A program made the translations under genes and the position numbers. A stretch of DNA of 64,000 nucleotides from DATGLG01 sp035294245 (GTDB taxonomy: Bacteria > Pseudomonadota > Alphaproteobacteria > JACZXZ01), in assembly GCA_035294245.1 (NCBI GenBank), contig DATGLG010000020.1, positions 39,984 to 103,983 of the forward strand, in the 5' to 3' direction. Of the stretch, positions 15,240 through 24,213 are shown piece by piece; the stretch's first letter is position 1, and each line of letters opens with the position of its first letter. The notes under the pieces are model-generated. The model had not been told where the DNA came from. It saw only the letters and a list, made by a program, of their open reading frames with translations, and ran no database searches.

Positions 15240-15983
15240 ATGCAGCGCGTTCTATCGAATGTCTGGTACATGGTGAACGATCCCGGAGCCTTCTCCGCCG
15301 GAGCCCTGAAGATGCTGGCAACGGTGCCGTCGGACGGCGTCTTCGCCGGCGACAATCTGATCACCTTTGGCAAGAATCTGAGCTTCCTGTCGAGCCCGAA
15401 GTTCATGGACGCCCTCGTTCGCAACCAGCCCGACGAGGCCGAGGTCGCCTGCATGTGGCGGAAATATGTGCTCTGCTGGGCGGCGAAGAGCAGTCTGCGT
15501 CTTGAAGGCGATTTCGTCGAGGCCGGCACCTATCGCGGGCATAGCGCCAAGATGATCTGCGATTACGTCGACTTCAACACGTCGGGCAAGGCCTTCTATC
15601 TCTACGATCTCTTTGAGCACGACGACGCCATGCCGCATCATGGGATGCCGGCGCACGGAAAGGACCTCTACGGGAAGGTCGTTGGGCGGTTCGCAGGATA
15701 TCCCGGCGTCCACGTGGTCAAAGGCAGGGTGCCGGATTCATTCGAGGGGCAGGAGCCGGAGAGGATCGCGTTTCTCCACGTCGATCTCAATAATACCGAA
15801 GCCGAGCTCGGCGTCCTCAATCGCTTCTTCGACAGGGTCGTGCCGGGTGGGATCGTCATCTTCGACGACTACGGCTGGGCGCTTTACGCGCAACAAAAGG
15901 CGGCGGAGGACGCTTGGCTTGCCGCGCGCGGGCATGAGCCCCTCGAGCTGCCCACAGGGCAGGGCTTGCTCATAAAGCGCTGA
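15240..15983 (+). CDS. TylF/MycF-type O-methyltransferase
   Basis: This 247-residue SAM methyltransferase is of the TylF family, which methylates sugar hydroxyls in macrolides and surface glycans. The ATG at 15240 has an AGGAGG box nine bases upstream and is preferred to a TTG at 15213. The sequence has DFVEAGTYRGHSA near residue 95 (SAM motif I), YLYDLF, FLHVDLNNTEAE and IVIFDDYGW, whose acidic residues would hold the catalytic metal as in MycF. Other sugar-synthesis genes are not adjacent. It is divergent from the isochorismatase gene and convergent with amrA. The acceptor is probably a glycosylated surface or secreted molecule. Confidence 0.85.
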   Translation: MQRVLSNVWYMVNDPGAFSAGALKMLATVPSDGVFAGDNLITFGKNLSFLSSPKFMDALVRNQPDEAEVACMWRKYVLCWAAKSSLRLEGDFVEAGTYRGHSAKMICDYVDFNTSGKAFYLYDLFEHDDAMPHHGMPAHGKDLYGKVVGRFAGYPGVHVVKGRVPDSFEGQEPERIAFLHVDLNNTEAELGVLNRFFDRVVPGGIVIFDDYGWALYAQQKAAEDAWLAARGHEPLELPTGQGLLIKR

Positions 15984-16026
15984 CGGCTGGCCGCCAGGCT
16001 CGTCGAACAAATGCCAGGTCGATCGG

Positions 16027-16662
16027 CTACGGCTCGCCGCTGCCGCCTTGCTTCGACTCGCGGGCCGTTACGCTCGTGAAGCGCTGGAAGCGCAGCGACG
16101 GCGACCAATGGTCGCGCGGCAGGCCCGCCTTGATGCGCAGCTGCGCCAGGAAATCGGCCGGCTTGGGCAGATACGTCCAGACCTGCGGTAGGAAGAGCGC
16201 CTGGCGCCGTCCGTCCTGGAGAAGAAGGCCGTCGATCTTGGGGCGAAGCTGGGCGAGGAGCAAAGCCTCGCTGGCGGCCATGACCGGAAGCGGCGGCGAC
16301 AACAGGGATATGGCGATCTCGAGGGTGGTCAGATCGGACTCGCGAAGCGGCGCGAAGCGGTAATCCTCGGTCGCCGCGGCACCGGCATTCTCGACGACGT
16401 CCTCGATCAGCGGGCGCCGGGCGATCGGAGTGCCGATGCAACCACGCAGCTCGCCGCCCTGGGTCAGAGTCACGAAGCAAGCTCGATGCCGCTGAAGCAC
16501 CGCCGGCGGGTCCGCAATATCGACAGCAAGCTTCTGGCGCAATGCAATCTGGGCGACGACGCTTCGCCGCGCCAGCGCCAGAAGCATCGAGCCGTATCGC
16601 GCCATGAGCGCGGCATCATCCAGCACCACGCCAGGCGGCGGGGCGGCATCAATCGAAGGCAT
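16027..16662 (-). CDS. amrA: AMMECR1-domain protein (AmmeMemoRadiSam component A)
   Basis: This 211-residue protein carries the AMMECR1 fold and its hallmark LRGCIG at residues 72-77, plus CFVTLTQGG before it and LEIAISLLSPP after it. It starts at the ATG at 16662, inside the last codons of the MEMO gene (14-base overlap), so the two are translationally coupled. The biochemical role is not established. In bacteria and archaea it co-occurs with the MEMO and radical-SAM proteins. A reader should not infer function from the human gene name, which comes from a disease locus. Confidence 0.88.
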   Translation of the reverse strand: MPSIDAAPPPGVVLDDAALMARYGSMLLALARRSVVAQIALRQKLAVDIADPPAVLQRHRACFVTLTQGGELRGCIGTPIARRPLIEDVVENAGAAATEDYRFAPLRESDLTTLEIAISLLSPPLPVMAASEALLLAQLRPKIDGLLLQDGRRQALFLPQVWTYLPKPADFLAQLRIKAGLPRDHWSPSLRFQRFTSVTARESKQGGSGEP

Positions 16663-17437
16663 AGGCGCCATAGCCGACCACTTCGTTGCGCGGCCCGGCG
16701 GTGTCGCCGGAATTGCGCAGATCGAGGGTCCTCGCCGTGAGGCCACGCTTCCGTGCCACTTGCAGCAGGCCCGCAATCGCCACTTGGCCGCAGGCCTGAT
16801 CCCAGCCGATCCGCTCCTCGTCGAGGGCCTCGATCGCCGCCGAGGTGGCGGCGTCCATGCGCCGCGCAGTCTGATAATCGTGATAGTGGCTGAGATCGGA
16901 GCTGATGGCGACGAGCGTCTCATCGGAATCCCACAGCGCCTCGATGACCTCGGCCACCTCGGTACCGCGGGCATCGCCGACGACGAGAGGGACGATCGCC
17001 ACCGGGCCGAGGGTCGCCATGAGGAAGGGGAGCTGGACCTCCAGGCTGTGCTCGAGGCGATGGGCCTCGTCGGACAGGCTGACCTGCGGCAAAGCCAGGA
17101 TTTGCTCGAGCGCCTCGCGGTCGACGGGAAGCTCGCCAAGAGGGGTCGCAAAGGAAGTGGCGCGGGGTGCTGCCAGTCCGCGTAGCGCCACCCGGTGCGC
17201 GGGGCCGATCAGGACGACGCGGCGAACCCGGCCTTTCGCGCTGCGCAAGCGGGCATAGACGGAGGCCGCCACCGGGCCAGAATAAATATAACCCGCGTGC
17301 GGCGCTATGATCGCCTTGGGTGCCGGACTCGTCTCCGCATGGGTGCCGAGATAGTCCCCAACGACCCTTGCGAGCTCTGTCGGATCATCAGGATAGAAGA
17401 AGCCGGCGACGGCCGCCGGCCGGGCGTTTTCCGTCAT
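16649..17437 (-). CDS. amrB: MEMO-family protein (AmmeMemoRadiSam component B)
   Basis: This 262-residue MEMO1-like protein has a class III extradiol dioxygenase (LigB-like) fold. Conserved candidate ligands are H47 (APHAGYIYSG), H81 (GPAHRV) and C216 (ACGQVAI), matching His49, His81 and Cys244 of human MEMO1 as I recall it. SSDLSHYHDY sits near 180. The ATG at 17437 gives the usual N-terminus PAAVAGFFYP; an ATG at 17464 is possible. It overlaps amrA and is divergent from the radical-SAM gene. The reaction of bacterial members is not settled. The conserved His/Cys site suggests a metal-dependent redox step. Confidence 0.9.
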   Translation of the reverse strand: MTENARPAAVAGFFYPDDPTELARVVGDYLGTHAETSPAPKAIIAPHAGYIYSGPVAASVYARLRSAKGRVRRVVLIGPAHRVALRGLAAPRATSFATPLGELPVDREALEQILALPQVSLSDEAHRLEHSLEVQLPFLMATLGPVAIVPLVVGDARGTEVAEVIEALWDSDETLVAISSDLSHYHDYQTARRMDAATSAAIEALDEERIGWDQACGQVAIAGLLQVARKRGLTARTLDLRNSGDTAGPRNEVVGYGAYAFD

Positions 17438-17568
17438 GGCTCTCGCTTCGATCCTCCGCGCCATCTGGTTGCGAAAGCGTCGCCTCGACCCTAGATGATA
17501 ACGTGAATCTTCTTATTATATGGCGTATTCGAGGCCGAGCGGGAGTCCAGCTGCCGATTGCGAGGCCT
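17438..17568. promoter_or_regulatory. Divergent promoter region of amrBA and amrS
   Basis: The 131 bases between the two divergent starts contain an AT-rich stretch around 17505-17530, unlike the GC-rich surroundings. It probably holds the promoters for both arms, letting all three components be co-regulated. I cannot assign clear -10/-35 pairs. Confidence 0.4.
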
Positions 17569-18678
17569 ATGGCATCTGAAACTCTGAGTCGCGATCCGAT
17601 CGAAGGCGTGCCCGGCCGGTTCTGGCATGCTCTCCCGGATGGGCGCATCCAATGTGATATCTGTCCGCGTGCCTGCAAGCTCAAGGACGGGCAGCGCGGC
17701 CTCTGCTTCGTGCGCGCGCGGGCCGGGGATGGCATCGTGCTGACGAGCTATGGCCGCTCGTCCGGCTATTGCATCGACCCGATCGAGAAGAAACCCCTCA
17801 ACCATTTCCTGCCCGGAACGCCGGTCCTCTCCTTCGGCACCGCCGGGTGCAACCTCGCCTGCCGCTTCTGCCAGAACTGGGACATCTCCAAGTCGCGCGA
17901 GATCGACACGCTGTCCGATGCCGCATCGCCTACGGCGATCGCCCGGGCTGCGGCGGCGCTCGGCTGCCGCTCCGTCGCCTTCACCTACAACGATCCCGTC
18001 ATCTTCCACGAATATGCGATTGACGTGGCCGACGCCTGCCGCGCTCAGGGTATTAAAGCCGTGGCGGTGACGGCGGGTTACGTCTGCCCCGAGCCGCGGG
18101 CCGAATTCTACCGGCACATGGATGCGGCGAATGTCGATCTCAAGGCTTTCTCCGAGGACTTCTATCACCGCGTCTGCTCGGGCGGCCTGGCCGAGGTTCT
18201 CGATACGCTGGTCTACCTGAGGCACGAGACGAAGGTCTGGTTCGAGATCACCAATCTCATGATCCCCGGCGAGAACGATTCGCCGGTGGAGACCGAGGCC
18301 ATGTGCCGCTGGATCGCGGAGAAGCTCGGGCCGGATATCCCGCTTCATTTCACAGCCTTCCATCCCGACTGGAAGATGCTCGATCGGCCGCACACCCCTG
18401 GGGAGATCTTGCAGCGCGCGCGGCGCATCGCCCGGAATTGCGGCCTCCGCTACGTCTATACGGGCAATGTCCATGATCCCGAGGGGCAGGGGACCTATTG
18501 CCACGGCTGTGGCGGCCTTCTCATCGGCCGGGATTGGTACGAGCTCGGCGCTTGGAACCTCACCGCCGATGGGCGCTGCGCCACCTGCGGAGAAGCTTGC
18601 GCCGGCGTCTTCGAGCCGAGGCCCGGGGGCTGGGGCGCCCGTCGCCAGCCTGTGCGACTAGCGACGTTCTCCGCATAA
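17569..18678 (+). CDS. amrS: AmmeMemoRadiSam system radical-SAM enzyme
   Basis: This 369-residue radical-SAM protein has GCNLACRFCQNW with C94, C98 and C101 for the 4Fe-4S/SAM cluster. The fold resembles pyruvate formate-lyase activating enzymes. A conserved N-terminal cysteine set (C29, C32, C36, C46 in CDICPRACKLKDGQRGLCF) and a C-terminal YCHGCGG ... CATCGEAC pair of knuckles could hold a second cluster or zinc. FTYNDPVIFHEY and YTGNVHD are typical of the family. The ATG at 17569 fits homologues, which begin shortly before FWHALPDGR. It is divergent from amrBA. The substrate is unknown; co-occurrence suggests that the A and B proteins are its partners. Confidence 0.92.
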   Translation: MASETLSRDPIEGVPGRFWHALPDGRIQCDICPRACKLKDGQRGLCFVRARAGDGIVLTSYGRSSGYCIDPIEKKPLNHFLPGTPVLSFGTAGCNLACRFCQNWDISKSREIDTLSDAASPTAIARAAAALGCRSVAFTYNDPVIFHEYAIDVADACRAQGIKAVAVTAGYVCPEPRAEFYRHMDAANVDLKAFSEDFYHRVCSGGLAEVLDTLVYLRHETKVWFEITNLMIPGENDSPVETEAMCRWIAEKLGPDIPLHFTAFHPDWKMLDRPHTPGEILQRARRIARNCGLRYVYTGNVHDPEGQGTYCHGCGGLLIGRDWYELGAWNLTADGRCATCGEACAGVFEPRPGGWGARRQPVRLATFSA

Positions 18679-18757
18679 GCGCCGCGCCGCGCGCGGCGAA
18701 CAAGCGACGGTATCTTCAGGGTGGCGCCACACCGCCGATCCCGTATGATCCGCCGGC

Positions 18758-19519
18758 ATGTGCGGACGCTATCATCTCACCACCCCGCCACAGGCGATCC
18801 AGCTCCTCTTCGGCTTCACCGGCCCGCTGCCGAATTGGCCGGCACGCTTCAATATCGCGCCGACGCAGACGGTGCCGATCGTGCGCGCTCGCCCCGACAA
18901 GCGACGGAGCCGCGACGGAAAGCCTTCGCCCGGCGTGCGCGCGCTCGCTTTGGTGCGCTGGGGCCTGATCCCCTCTTGGGCGACGGAGGCGTCGATCGGC
19001 GCCAAGCTCATCAATGCCCGGGCGGAGAGCCTCGAGGAGAAGCCGGTTTTTCGTGCTGCCTTCCTTGCGCGCCGCTGCCTCGTTCCGGCGAACGGCTTCT
19101 ACGAATGGAAAGGAGAGGGCCGTGCGAAGCAGGCCTATCGCATCGGCCTCAAAGAGGAGGGCGAAGAGCCGCTGCCGCTCTTCGCCTTTGCCGGACTTTG
19201 GGAACTCTGGGAAAGGTCGCCCGACGGCAAGCCGATTGAAAGTTGTACGATTGTAACGACGGAAGCGAACGAGCTTCTGCGGCCGATCCACCATCGCATG
19301 CCGGTAATTCTCTCGGCGGCGGACTACGCCGCCTGGCTCGACCCGGCTACGCCGGTCGCGGAGGCCCTGGCGCTGCTCCGGCCTTATCCGGCTTCGGCGA
19401 TGATGGTCCAGCCGGTCTCGGCGCGTGTCAACGATGTGCGCTTCGACGACGCCTCATGCCTTGCGCTCCAGGTCGAATCGGAAGCCGCGACGGCCCCCGT
19501 GCAGCCCAGCCTCTTCTGA
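18758..19519 (+). CDS. yedK: SOS-response-associated peptidase, YedK/HMCES type
   Basis: This 253-residue SRAP-domain protein forms a stable thiazolidine crosslink with abasic sites in single-stranded DNA, shielding them during replication. The initiator Met is followed directly by C2, the crosslinking residue (MCGRY). N87 in NARAE, E116 in FYEWK and H178 in HHRMP complete the active site. A lysine/arginine-rich insertion lies at about residues 45-55. The gene follows amrS after 79 bases on the same strand. It may be cotranscribed, but a functional tie is not evident. No LexA box was recognised. Confidence 0.93.
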   Translation: MCGRYHLTTPPQAIQLLFGFTGPLPNWPARFNIAPTQTVPIVRARPDKRRSRDGKPSPGVRALALVRWGLIPSWATEASIGAKLINARAESLEEKPVFRAAFLARRCLVPANGFYEWKGEGRAKQAYRIGLKEEGEEPLPLFAFAGLWELWERSPDGKPIESCTIVTTEANELLRPIHHRMPVILSAADYAAWLDPATPVAEALALLRPYPASAMMVQPVSARVNDVRFDDASCLALQVESEAATAPVQPSLF

Positions 19520-19656
19520 TCGCTCGCATCAGCCCGATCGTTGCGGCCGCGAGCGGCGCGCCCGGCGAGGCCAGTTGGACTTCGCTGTTGTCGCAACGAA
19601 AGAGCGATGCAAGAATGCCGCCGCCATGACGTCAGGTGGCACGCTCGGGGGCAGTC

Positions 19657-20907
19657 TTGCAGCGTTATTCCATTTTCAGCTTGGCGCGGAACGCGATCAC
19701 GCACCATACGGGCTGGGCGCGGGCGTGGCGCAGCCCGGAGCCCAAGCCGTCTTACGACGTGGTGATCGTCGGCGCCGGCGGGCACGGCCTCGCTACCGCC
19801 TATTACCTCGCCAAGGAGTACGGCATCACCAACACGGCGGTGCTGGAGAAAGGCTGGCTCGGTGGTGGCAATACCGGGCGCAACACCACCGTCGTGCGCT
19901 CGAATTACTTGAACGATGATTCGGCGGCGATCTACGAGAAATCCCTCCGGCTCTATGAGGGGCTGAGCCAGGAGCTCAATTTCAACATCATGCTGAGCCA
20001 GCGCGGGCTGATGATGCTGGCACACAGCCCGCATGAGATGCGAGCACAGCAGCGCCTCGTCAACGCTATGCGCCTCAACGGCATCGATGGCGAGCTGCTC
20101 GATGCGGAGCAAGTGAAGGCGTTCTGCCCGATTCTCGACACCTCGCCGGAGGCGCGTTATCCGGTCTTTGGCGCCTCCTTGCAGCGCCGCGGCGGCGTCG
20201 CTCGCCACGACGCTGTCGCCTGGGGTTTCGCCCGGGCTGCGGATGCGCGCGGCGTCGACATTATCCAGAACTGCGAGGTGACGGGTATCCGGATCGCCGG
20301 CGGCCGAGTCCATGGCGTTGACACGACGCGGGGCTCGATCGAGACGCGCAAGCTGGCATTGGTCGCCGCCGGGCACTCGAGCGTGCTCGCGGCGATGGCC
20401 GGTTTGCGACTTCCGATCCAGAGCCATCCGCTCCAGGCCCTCGTCTCCGAGCCCATCAAGCCGGTCTTGAACTGCGTCGTTATGTCGGGTGCGGTGCATG
20501 TCTATGTCAGCCAATCGGACAAGGGCGAGCTGGTGCTGGGCGCCGGCATCGATGGCTACAACTCTTATGCGCAGCGGGGCAGCTTCCATATCATCGAGAA
20601 CCAGCTTGCGGCGCTGAAGCAGCTTTTTCCGATCGTGAGCCGCCTGCGGATGCTGCGGCAATGGGGCGGCATCGTCGATATCTGCCCCGATGCCAGCCCG
20701 ATCATCGGCAAGACGCCCATCGAGGGGCTTTATCTCAACTGCGGCTGGGGCACCGGCGGCTTCAAGGCGATCCCCGGCTCGGGCTTCGCCTTCGCCCATA
20801 CGGTGGCGCAGGATGCGCCGCATCCGCTGGCTGCCCCCTTCGCGCTCACACGCTTCGAGACGGGTCGGCTCCTCGACGAGCACGGCTCGGCCGGCGTGGC
20901 TCATTAA
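19657..20907 (+). CDS. soxB: Heterotetrameric sarcosine oxidase, beta subunit
   Basis: The TTG at 19657 gives the family N-terminus (M)QRYSIFSLARNAI and 416 residues, the usual length. A GTG at 19636 would add seven residues. VVIVGAGGHGLATAYYLAKE binds FAD near residues 36-55. GWLGGGNTGRNTT and H184 in GVARHDAVAW follow; the His matches the residue that carries covalent FMN. The enzyme oxidises sarcosine to glycine. The released formaldehyde unit is passed to tetrahydrofolate and O2 becomes H2O2. It is the first gene of soxBDAG. Confidence 0.95.
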   Translation: MQRYSIFSLARNAITHHTGWARAWRSPEPKPSYDVVIVGAGGHGLATAYYLAKEYGITNTAVLEKGWLGGGNTGRNTTVVRSNYLNDDSAAIYEKSLRLYEGLSQELNFNIMLSQRGLMMLAHSPHEMRAQQRLVNAMRLNGIDGELLDAEQVKAFCPILDTSPEARYPVFGASLQRRGGVARHDAVAWGFARAADARGVDIIQNCEVTGIRIAGGRVHGVDTTRGSIETRKLALVAAGHSSVLAAMAGLRLPIQSHPLQALVSEPIKPVLNCVVMSGAVHVYVSQSDKGELVLGAGIDGYNSYAQRGSFHIIENQLAALKQLFPIVSRLRMLRQWGGIVDICPDASPIIGKTPIEGLYLNCGWGTGGFKAIPGSGFAFAHTVAQDAPHPLAAPFALTRFETGRLLDEHGSAGVAH

Positions 20908-20917
20908 GGGAAGGGCC

Positions 20918-21202
20918 GTGCATCTCATTCCTTGCCCCTGGTGCGGTCCGCGCGAGGAGACGGAATTCGCTTGCGGCGGCGAGGGCCACATCGCCCGACC
21001 GGCGAGTCCCGAGGCGACCAGCGATGCGGAATGGGCCGAGTATCTTTACATGCGCGCCAATCCCAAGGGTCCGCATCGCGAGCGCTGGGTGCATCGCCAT
21101 GGCTGTCGGCGCTGGTTCAACCTGCTGCGCGATACGGTGACCCACGAGATCAAAGCCGTCTACAAGATGGACGAGCCGCCGCCTTCGGGAGGCGGTGAAT
21201 GA
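20918..21202 (+). CDS. soxD: Sarcosine oxidase, delta subunit
   Basis: This 94-residue zinc-binding subunit starts at GTG 20918 with AAGGG just before. CPWCG (C6, C9) and HRHGCRRW near residue 60 supply the zinc ligands. REETEFACGGEGH and NLLRDTVTHEIKAVY are typical of SoxD. The protein bridges the larger subunits of the complex. Its TGA overlaps the soxA ATG (ATGA), ensuring coupled translation. Confidence 0.94.
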   Translation: MHLIPCPWCGPREETEFACGGEGHIARPASPEATSDAEWAEYLYMRANPKGPHRERWVHRHGCRRWFNLLRDTVTHEIKAVYKMDEPPPSGGGE

Positions 21203-24200
21203 GGCGCCAGCGCATGCGGCTCGCGCAAGGCGGGCGGATCGATCGCGACAAGCCGCTGCAGTTCCGTTTCGACGGGCGCCGGTTGCAAGGCTATGCTGGG
21301 GATACGCTCGCTTCGGCCTTGCTCGCCAACGGCATCACCCTGGTCGGCCGCAGTTTCAAATATCACCGGCCGCGCGGCATCTTCTCCGCCGGGCCGGAGG
21401 AGCCGAACGCGCTCGTCCAGCTCGGCGAGGGCGGCCGCAGCGAGCCCAATCTGCGCGCGACCCAGGTCGAGCTCTGCGACGGGCTGGTTGCCGAGAGCCA
21501 GAACCGCTTTCCCAGTCTCGACGTGGATCTCGGCACCTTGAATAGCCTGGCGGGACCGCTGCTGCCAGCCGGCTTCTACTACAAGACGTTCATGTGGCCG
21601 CGCTCATGGTGGACGGGTTACGAGTATCTCATCCGCCGGATGGCGGGACTGGGCCGAGCGCCGAAAACCCCGGACCCGGATCGCTACGAGCGGCGCAATG
21701 CCCATTGCGATGTGCTGGTCGTCGGCGGCGGACCCGCCGGCCTCATGGTGGCGCTCGCCGCCGGTCGCAGCGGCGCGCGCGTCATTCTCGCGGACGAGCA
21801 GAGCGAATTCGGCGGTGCGCTGCTTGGCCTGCGGGCGACCATCGACGGTCGAGCTGCGCTCGATTGGGTCGCAACGGCTGTGGCCGAGCTGGCGGCGCTC
21901 CCAGAGGTGGGCCTCCTGCCGCGCAGCACCGTCTTCGGTTATTACGACCATAACTTTCTCGGCGTCCTGGAGCGCGTGTCGGATCATCTCGGCCCCGAGG
22001 CATCCGGCCCGCGCCAGCGCTATTGGCGCATTCGCGCCAAGCGTGTCGTCCTGGCAACCGGCGCCATCGAGCGGCCTCTCGTTTTCGAGAACAACGATCT
22101 TCCCGGCGTCATGCTCGCCTCCGCGGCACGGACTTACGTCAATCGTTTTGCCGTTCGGCCGGGGCGGCGCGCCGTTGTCTTCACCACCAATGACGACGCC
22201 TATCGCGCCGCCCTCGATATGAATGCGGCCGGAATCAAGATCGCGGCGATCGTCGATGCACGTCCTCGGCCGTCGGGCGCCCTGCCCGAGCGCGCCCGAC
22301 AGGCCGGCCTCGAAATCCTTGCCGGGCAGGTGGTGGCCCGCGCTCACGGATTTCGGCGCGTGGGCGCCGCGGATGTGGCGGCCCTGGACGCGAGCGGTGC
22401 CAGGCTCGCGGGGCCGCCGCGGCGGGTCGAATGCGATTTGATCTGCGTCTCGGGTGGATGGAACCCGACCGTGCATCTCTTCTCCCAGTCACGCGGCAAG
22501 CTCCGCTACGACGTATCGCGCGGCTGCTTTCTCCCCGGCGAGCCGTTTCAGCCGACGCTGGTGGCCGGCGCGGCAAACGGGGCTCTCACACTGACCGATT
22601 GCCTTGCGGAGGGCGCTGCTGCAGGGGCCGCGGCGGCGGTGGCGCTTGGCTTCGGCGTTGCGCCGGCGGGCGGCGTGCTGCCAGCCGCCGAATTCGAGGA
22701 CGAAGGCGAGAGCCGCGCGCTCTGGCTGGTGCCGCCCGCGAAGGCGACCGGCGGCACCGCAAAGCATTTCGTCGACCTTCAAAACGACGTCACCGCGGCC
22801 GACGTCGCCCTCGCGGCGCGCGAGGGCTACGCCTCGGTCGAGCATCTTAAGCGCTATACGACCCTCGGCATGGGAACCGATCAGGGGAAAACCTCGAATG
22901 TGAACGCCCTGGCGCTCCTTGCGCATGATATCGGCGCCGAAATCGCCGAGGTGGGCACAACCACCTTCCGGCCGCCCTATACGCCCGTCGGGATCGGCGC
23001 GCTCGCGGGTCGCGCAGTGGACGCGCAGATCGACCCGGTGCGCCGCACCCCCATGCATCATTGGCACGAGAGCGCGGGCGCTCGCTTCGAGAATGTCGGG
23101 CAGTGGAAGCGCGCCTGGTATTATCCCAAGCCGGACGAGACCATGCACCAGGCCGTAGCCCGCGAATGCCTGGCGACGCGCCAGAGCGTCGGCATCATCG
23201 ACGCGAGCACCCTCGGCAAGATCGACATCCGCGGGCCCGATGCGCTCAAGCTGCTCGATATGGTCTATACGAATGCCTGGGGCAATCTCGATATCGGCCG
23301 CTCGCGCTACGGCCTGATGCTCGACGAGCAAGGATTCGTCATCGATGACGGCGTCACGACACGGCTCGGACCCAATCATTTCCTGATGACCACGACGACG
23401 GGCAACGCCGCCCGCGTGCTGGCGTGGCTCGAGGAGTGGCTGCAATGCGAATTCACCTCGTGGCGCGTCTATTGCGCCTCGGTGACCGAGCAATGGGCCA
23501 CGATCGGCATTGCCGGACCCAATGCCCGGCGCCTGCTCGCCGAGCTGACCAGCGATATCGCTCTGGATTCGGCGGCATTCCCTCATATGAGCGTGCGCAG
23601 CGGCCATGTGGCGGGAATTCCGGCGCGCGTCTTTCGCGTCAGCTTCACGGGCGAGCTCTCCTACGAGGTCAACGTGCCGGCGAGCTACGGCCATGCCCTA
23701 TGGACCGCCTGCATGACCGCGGGAGCTCCCTACGGCATCACGCCTTTCGGCACCGAGGGGATGCACGTGCTGCGGGCCGAGAAGGGCTATATCATCGTCG
23801 GCCAGGAGACGGACGGCACGGTGACGCCGTATGATCTCGGCATGGGCTGGATCGTCTCCAAGAAGAAGCCCGACTTCATCGGCAAGCGGGGATTGGCGCG
23901 GCCCGATCTCGCCCGCGAAGGCCGCAGGCAGCTCGTGGGCCTGCTCACGCGGGACCCCGATTTCGTATTGCCCGAGGGCACGCACGTGGTTTCCGAGGTA
24001 AGAAACCGCCCGCCGATGCCGATGATCGGCCACGTGACATCGAGCTATATGAGCCCCATTCTCGGTCGCTCGATCGCCTTGGCGCTGATCGTCGACGGGC
24101 TCAAGCGGCATGGGGAGCGGGTGCGGCTCCCGCTCCTTGATGGCTCGGTGGTCGAGGCGAATGTCGTCGATCCGCGCTTCTATGATCCGGAGGGGAAGCG

Positions 24201-24213
24201 GCTCCATGACTGA
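21199..24213 (+). CDS. soxA: Sarcosine oxidase, alpha subunit
   Basis: This 1004-residue subunit binds NAD+ and tetrahydrofolate. The N-terminal ferredoxin-like segment (GYAGDTLASALLANG, KYHRPRGI) lacks cluster cysteines. A dinucleotide-binding region starts with VLVVGGGPAGLMVA near residue 172. The C-terminal third from about residue 650 is a GcvT-like folate domain (SVGIIDASTLGKIDIRGPDA, TEQWATIGIAGPNAR, SFTGELSYEVNV, GTEGMHVLRAEKG). The length matches the family, about 1000. It overlaps soxD by four bases and soxG by eight. Confidence 0.95.
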   Translation: MRRQRMRLAQGGRIDRDKPLQFRFDGRRLQGYAGDTLASALLANGITLVGRSFKYHRPRGIFSAGPEEPNALVQLGEGGRSEPNLRATQVELCDGLVAESQNRFPSLDVDLGTLNSLAGPLLPAGFYYKTFMWPRSWWTGYEYLIRRMAGLGRAPKTPDPDRYERRNAHCDVLVVGGGPAGLMVALAAGRSGARVILADEQSEFGGALLGLRATIDGRAALDWVATAVAELAALPEVGLLPRSTVFGYYDHNFLGVLERVSDHLGPEASGPRQRYWRIRAKRVVLATGAIERPLVFENNDLPGVMLASAARTYVNRFAVRPGRRAVVFTTNDDAYRAALDMNAAGIKIAAIVDARPRPSGALPERARQAGLEILAGQVVARAHGFRRVGAADVAALDASGARLAGPPRRVECDLICVSGGWNPTVHLFSQSRGKLRYDVSRGCFLPGEPFQPTLVAGAANGALTLTDCLAEGAAAGAAAAVALGFGVAPAGGVLPAAEFEDEGESRALWLVPPAKATGGTAKHFVDLQNDVTAADVALAAREGYASVEHLKRYTTLGMGTDQGKTSNVNALALLAHDIGAEIAEVGTTTFRPPYTPVGIGALAGRAVDAQIDPVRRTPMHHWHESAGARFENVGQWKRAWYYPKPDETMHQAVARECLATRQSVGIIDASTLGKIDIRGPDALKLLDMVYTNAWGNLDIGRSRYGLMLDEQGFVIDDGVTTRLGPNHFLMTTTTGNAARVLAWLEEWLQCEFTSWRVYCASVTEQWATIGIAGPNARRLLAELTSDIALDSAAFPHMSVRSGHVAGIPARVFRVSFTGELSYEVNVPASYGHALWTACMTAGAPYGITPFGTEGMHVLRAEKGYIIVGQETDGTVTPYDLGMGWIVSKKKPDFIGKRGLARPDLAREGRRQLVGLLTRDPDFVLPEGTHVVSEVRNRPPMPMIGHVTSSYMSPILGRSIALALIVDGLKRHGERVRLPLLDGSVVEANVVDPRFYDPEGKRLHD

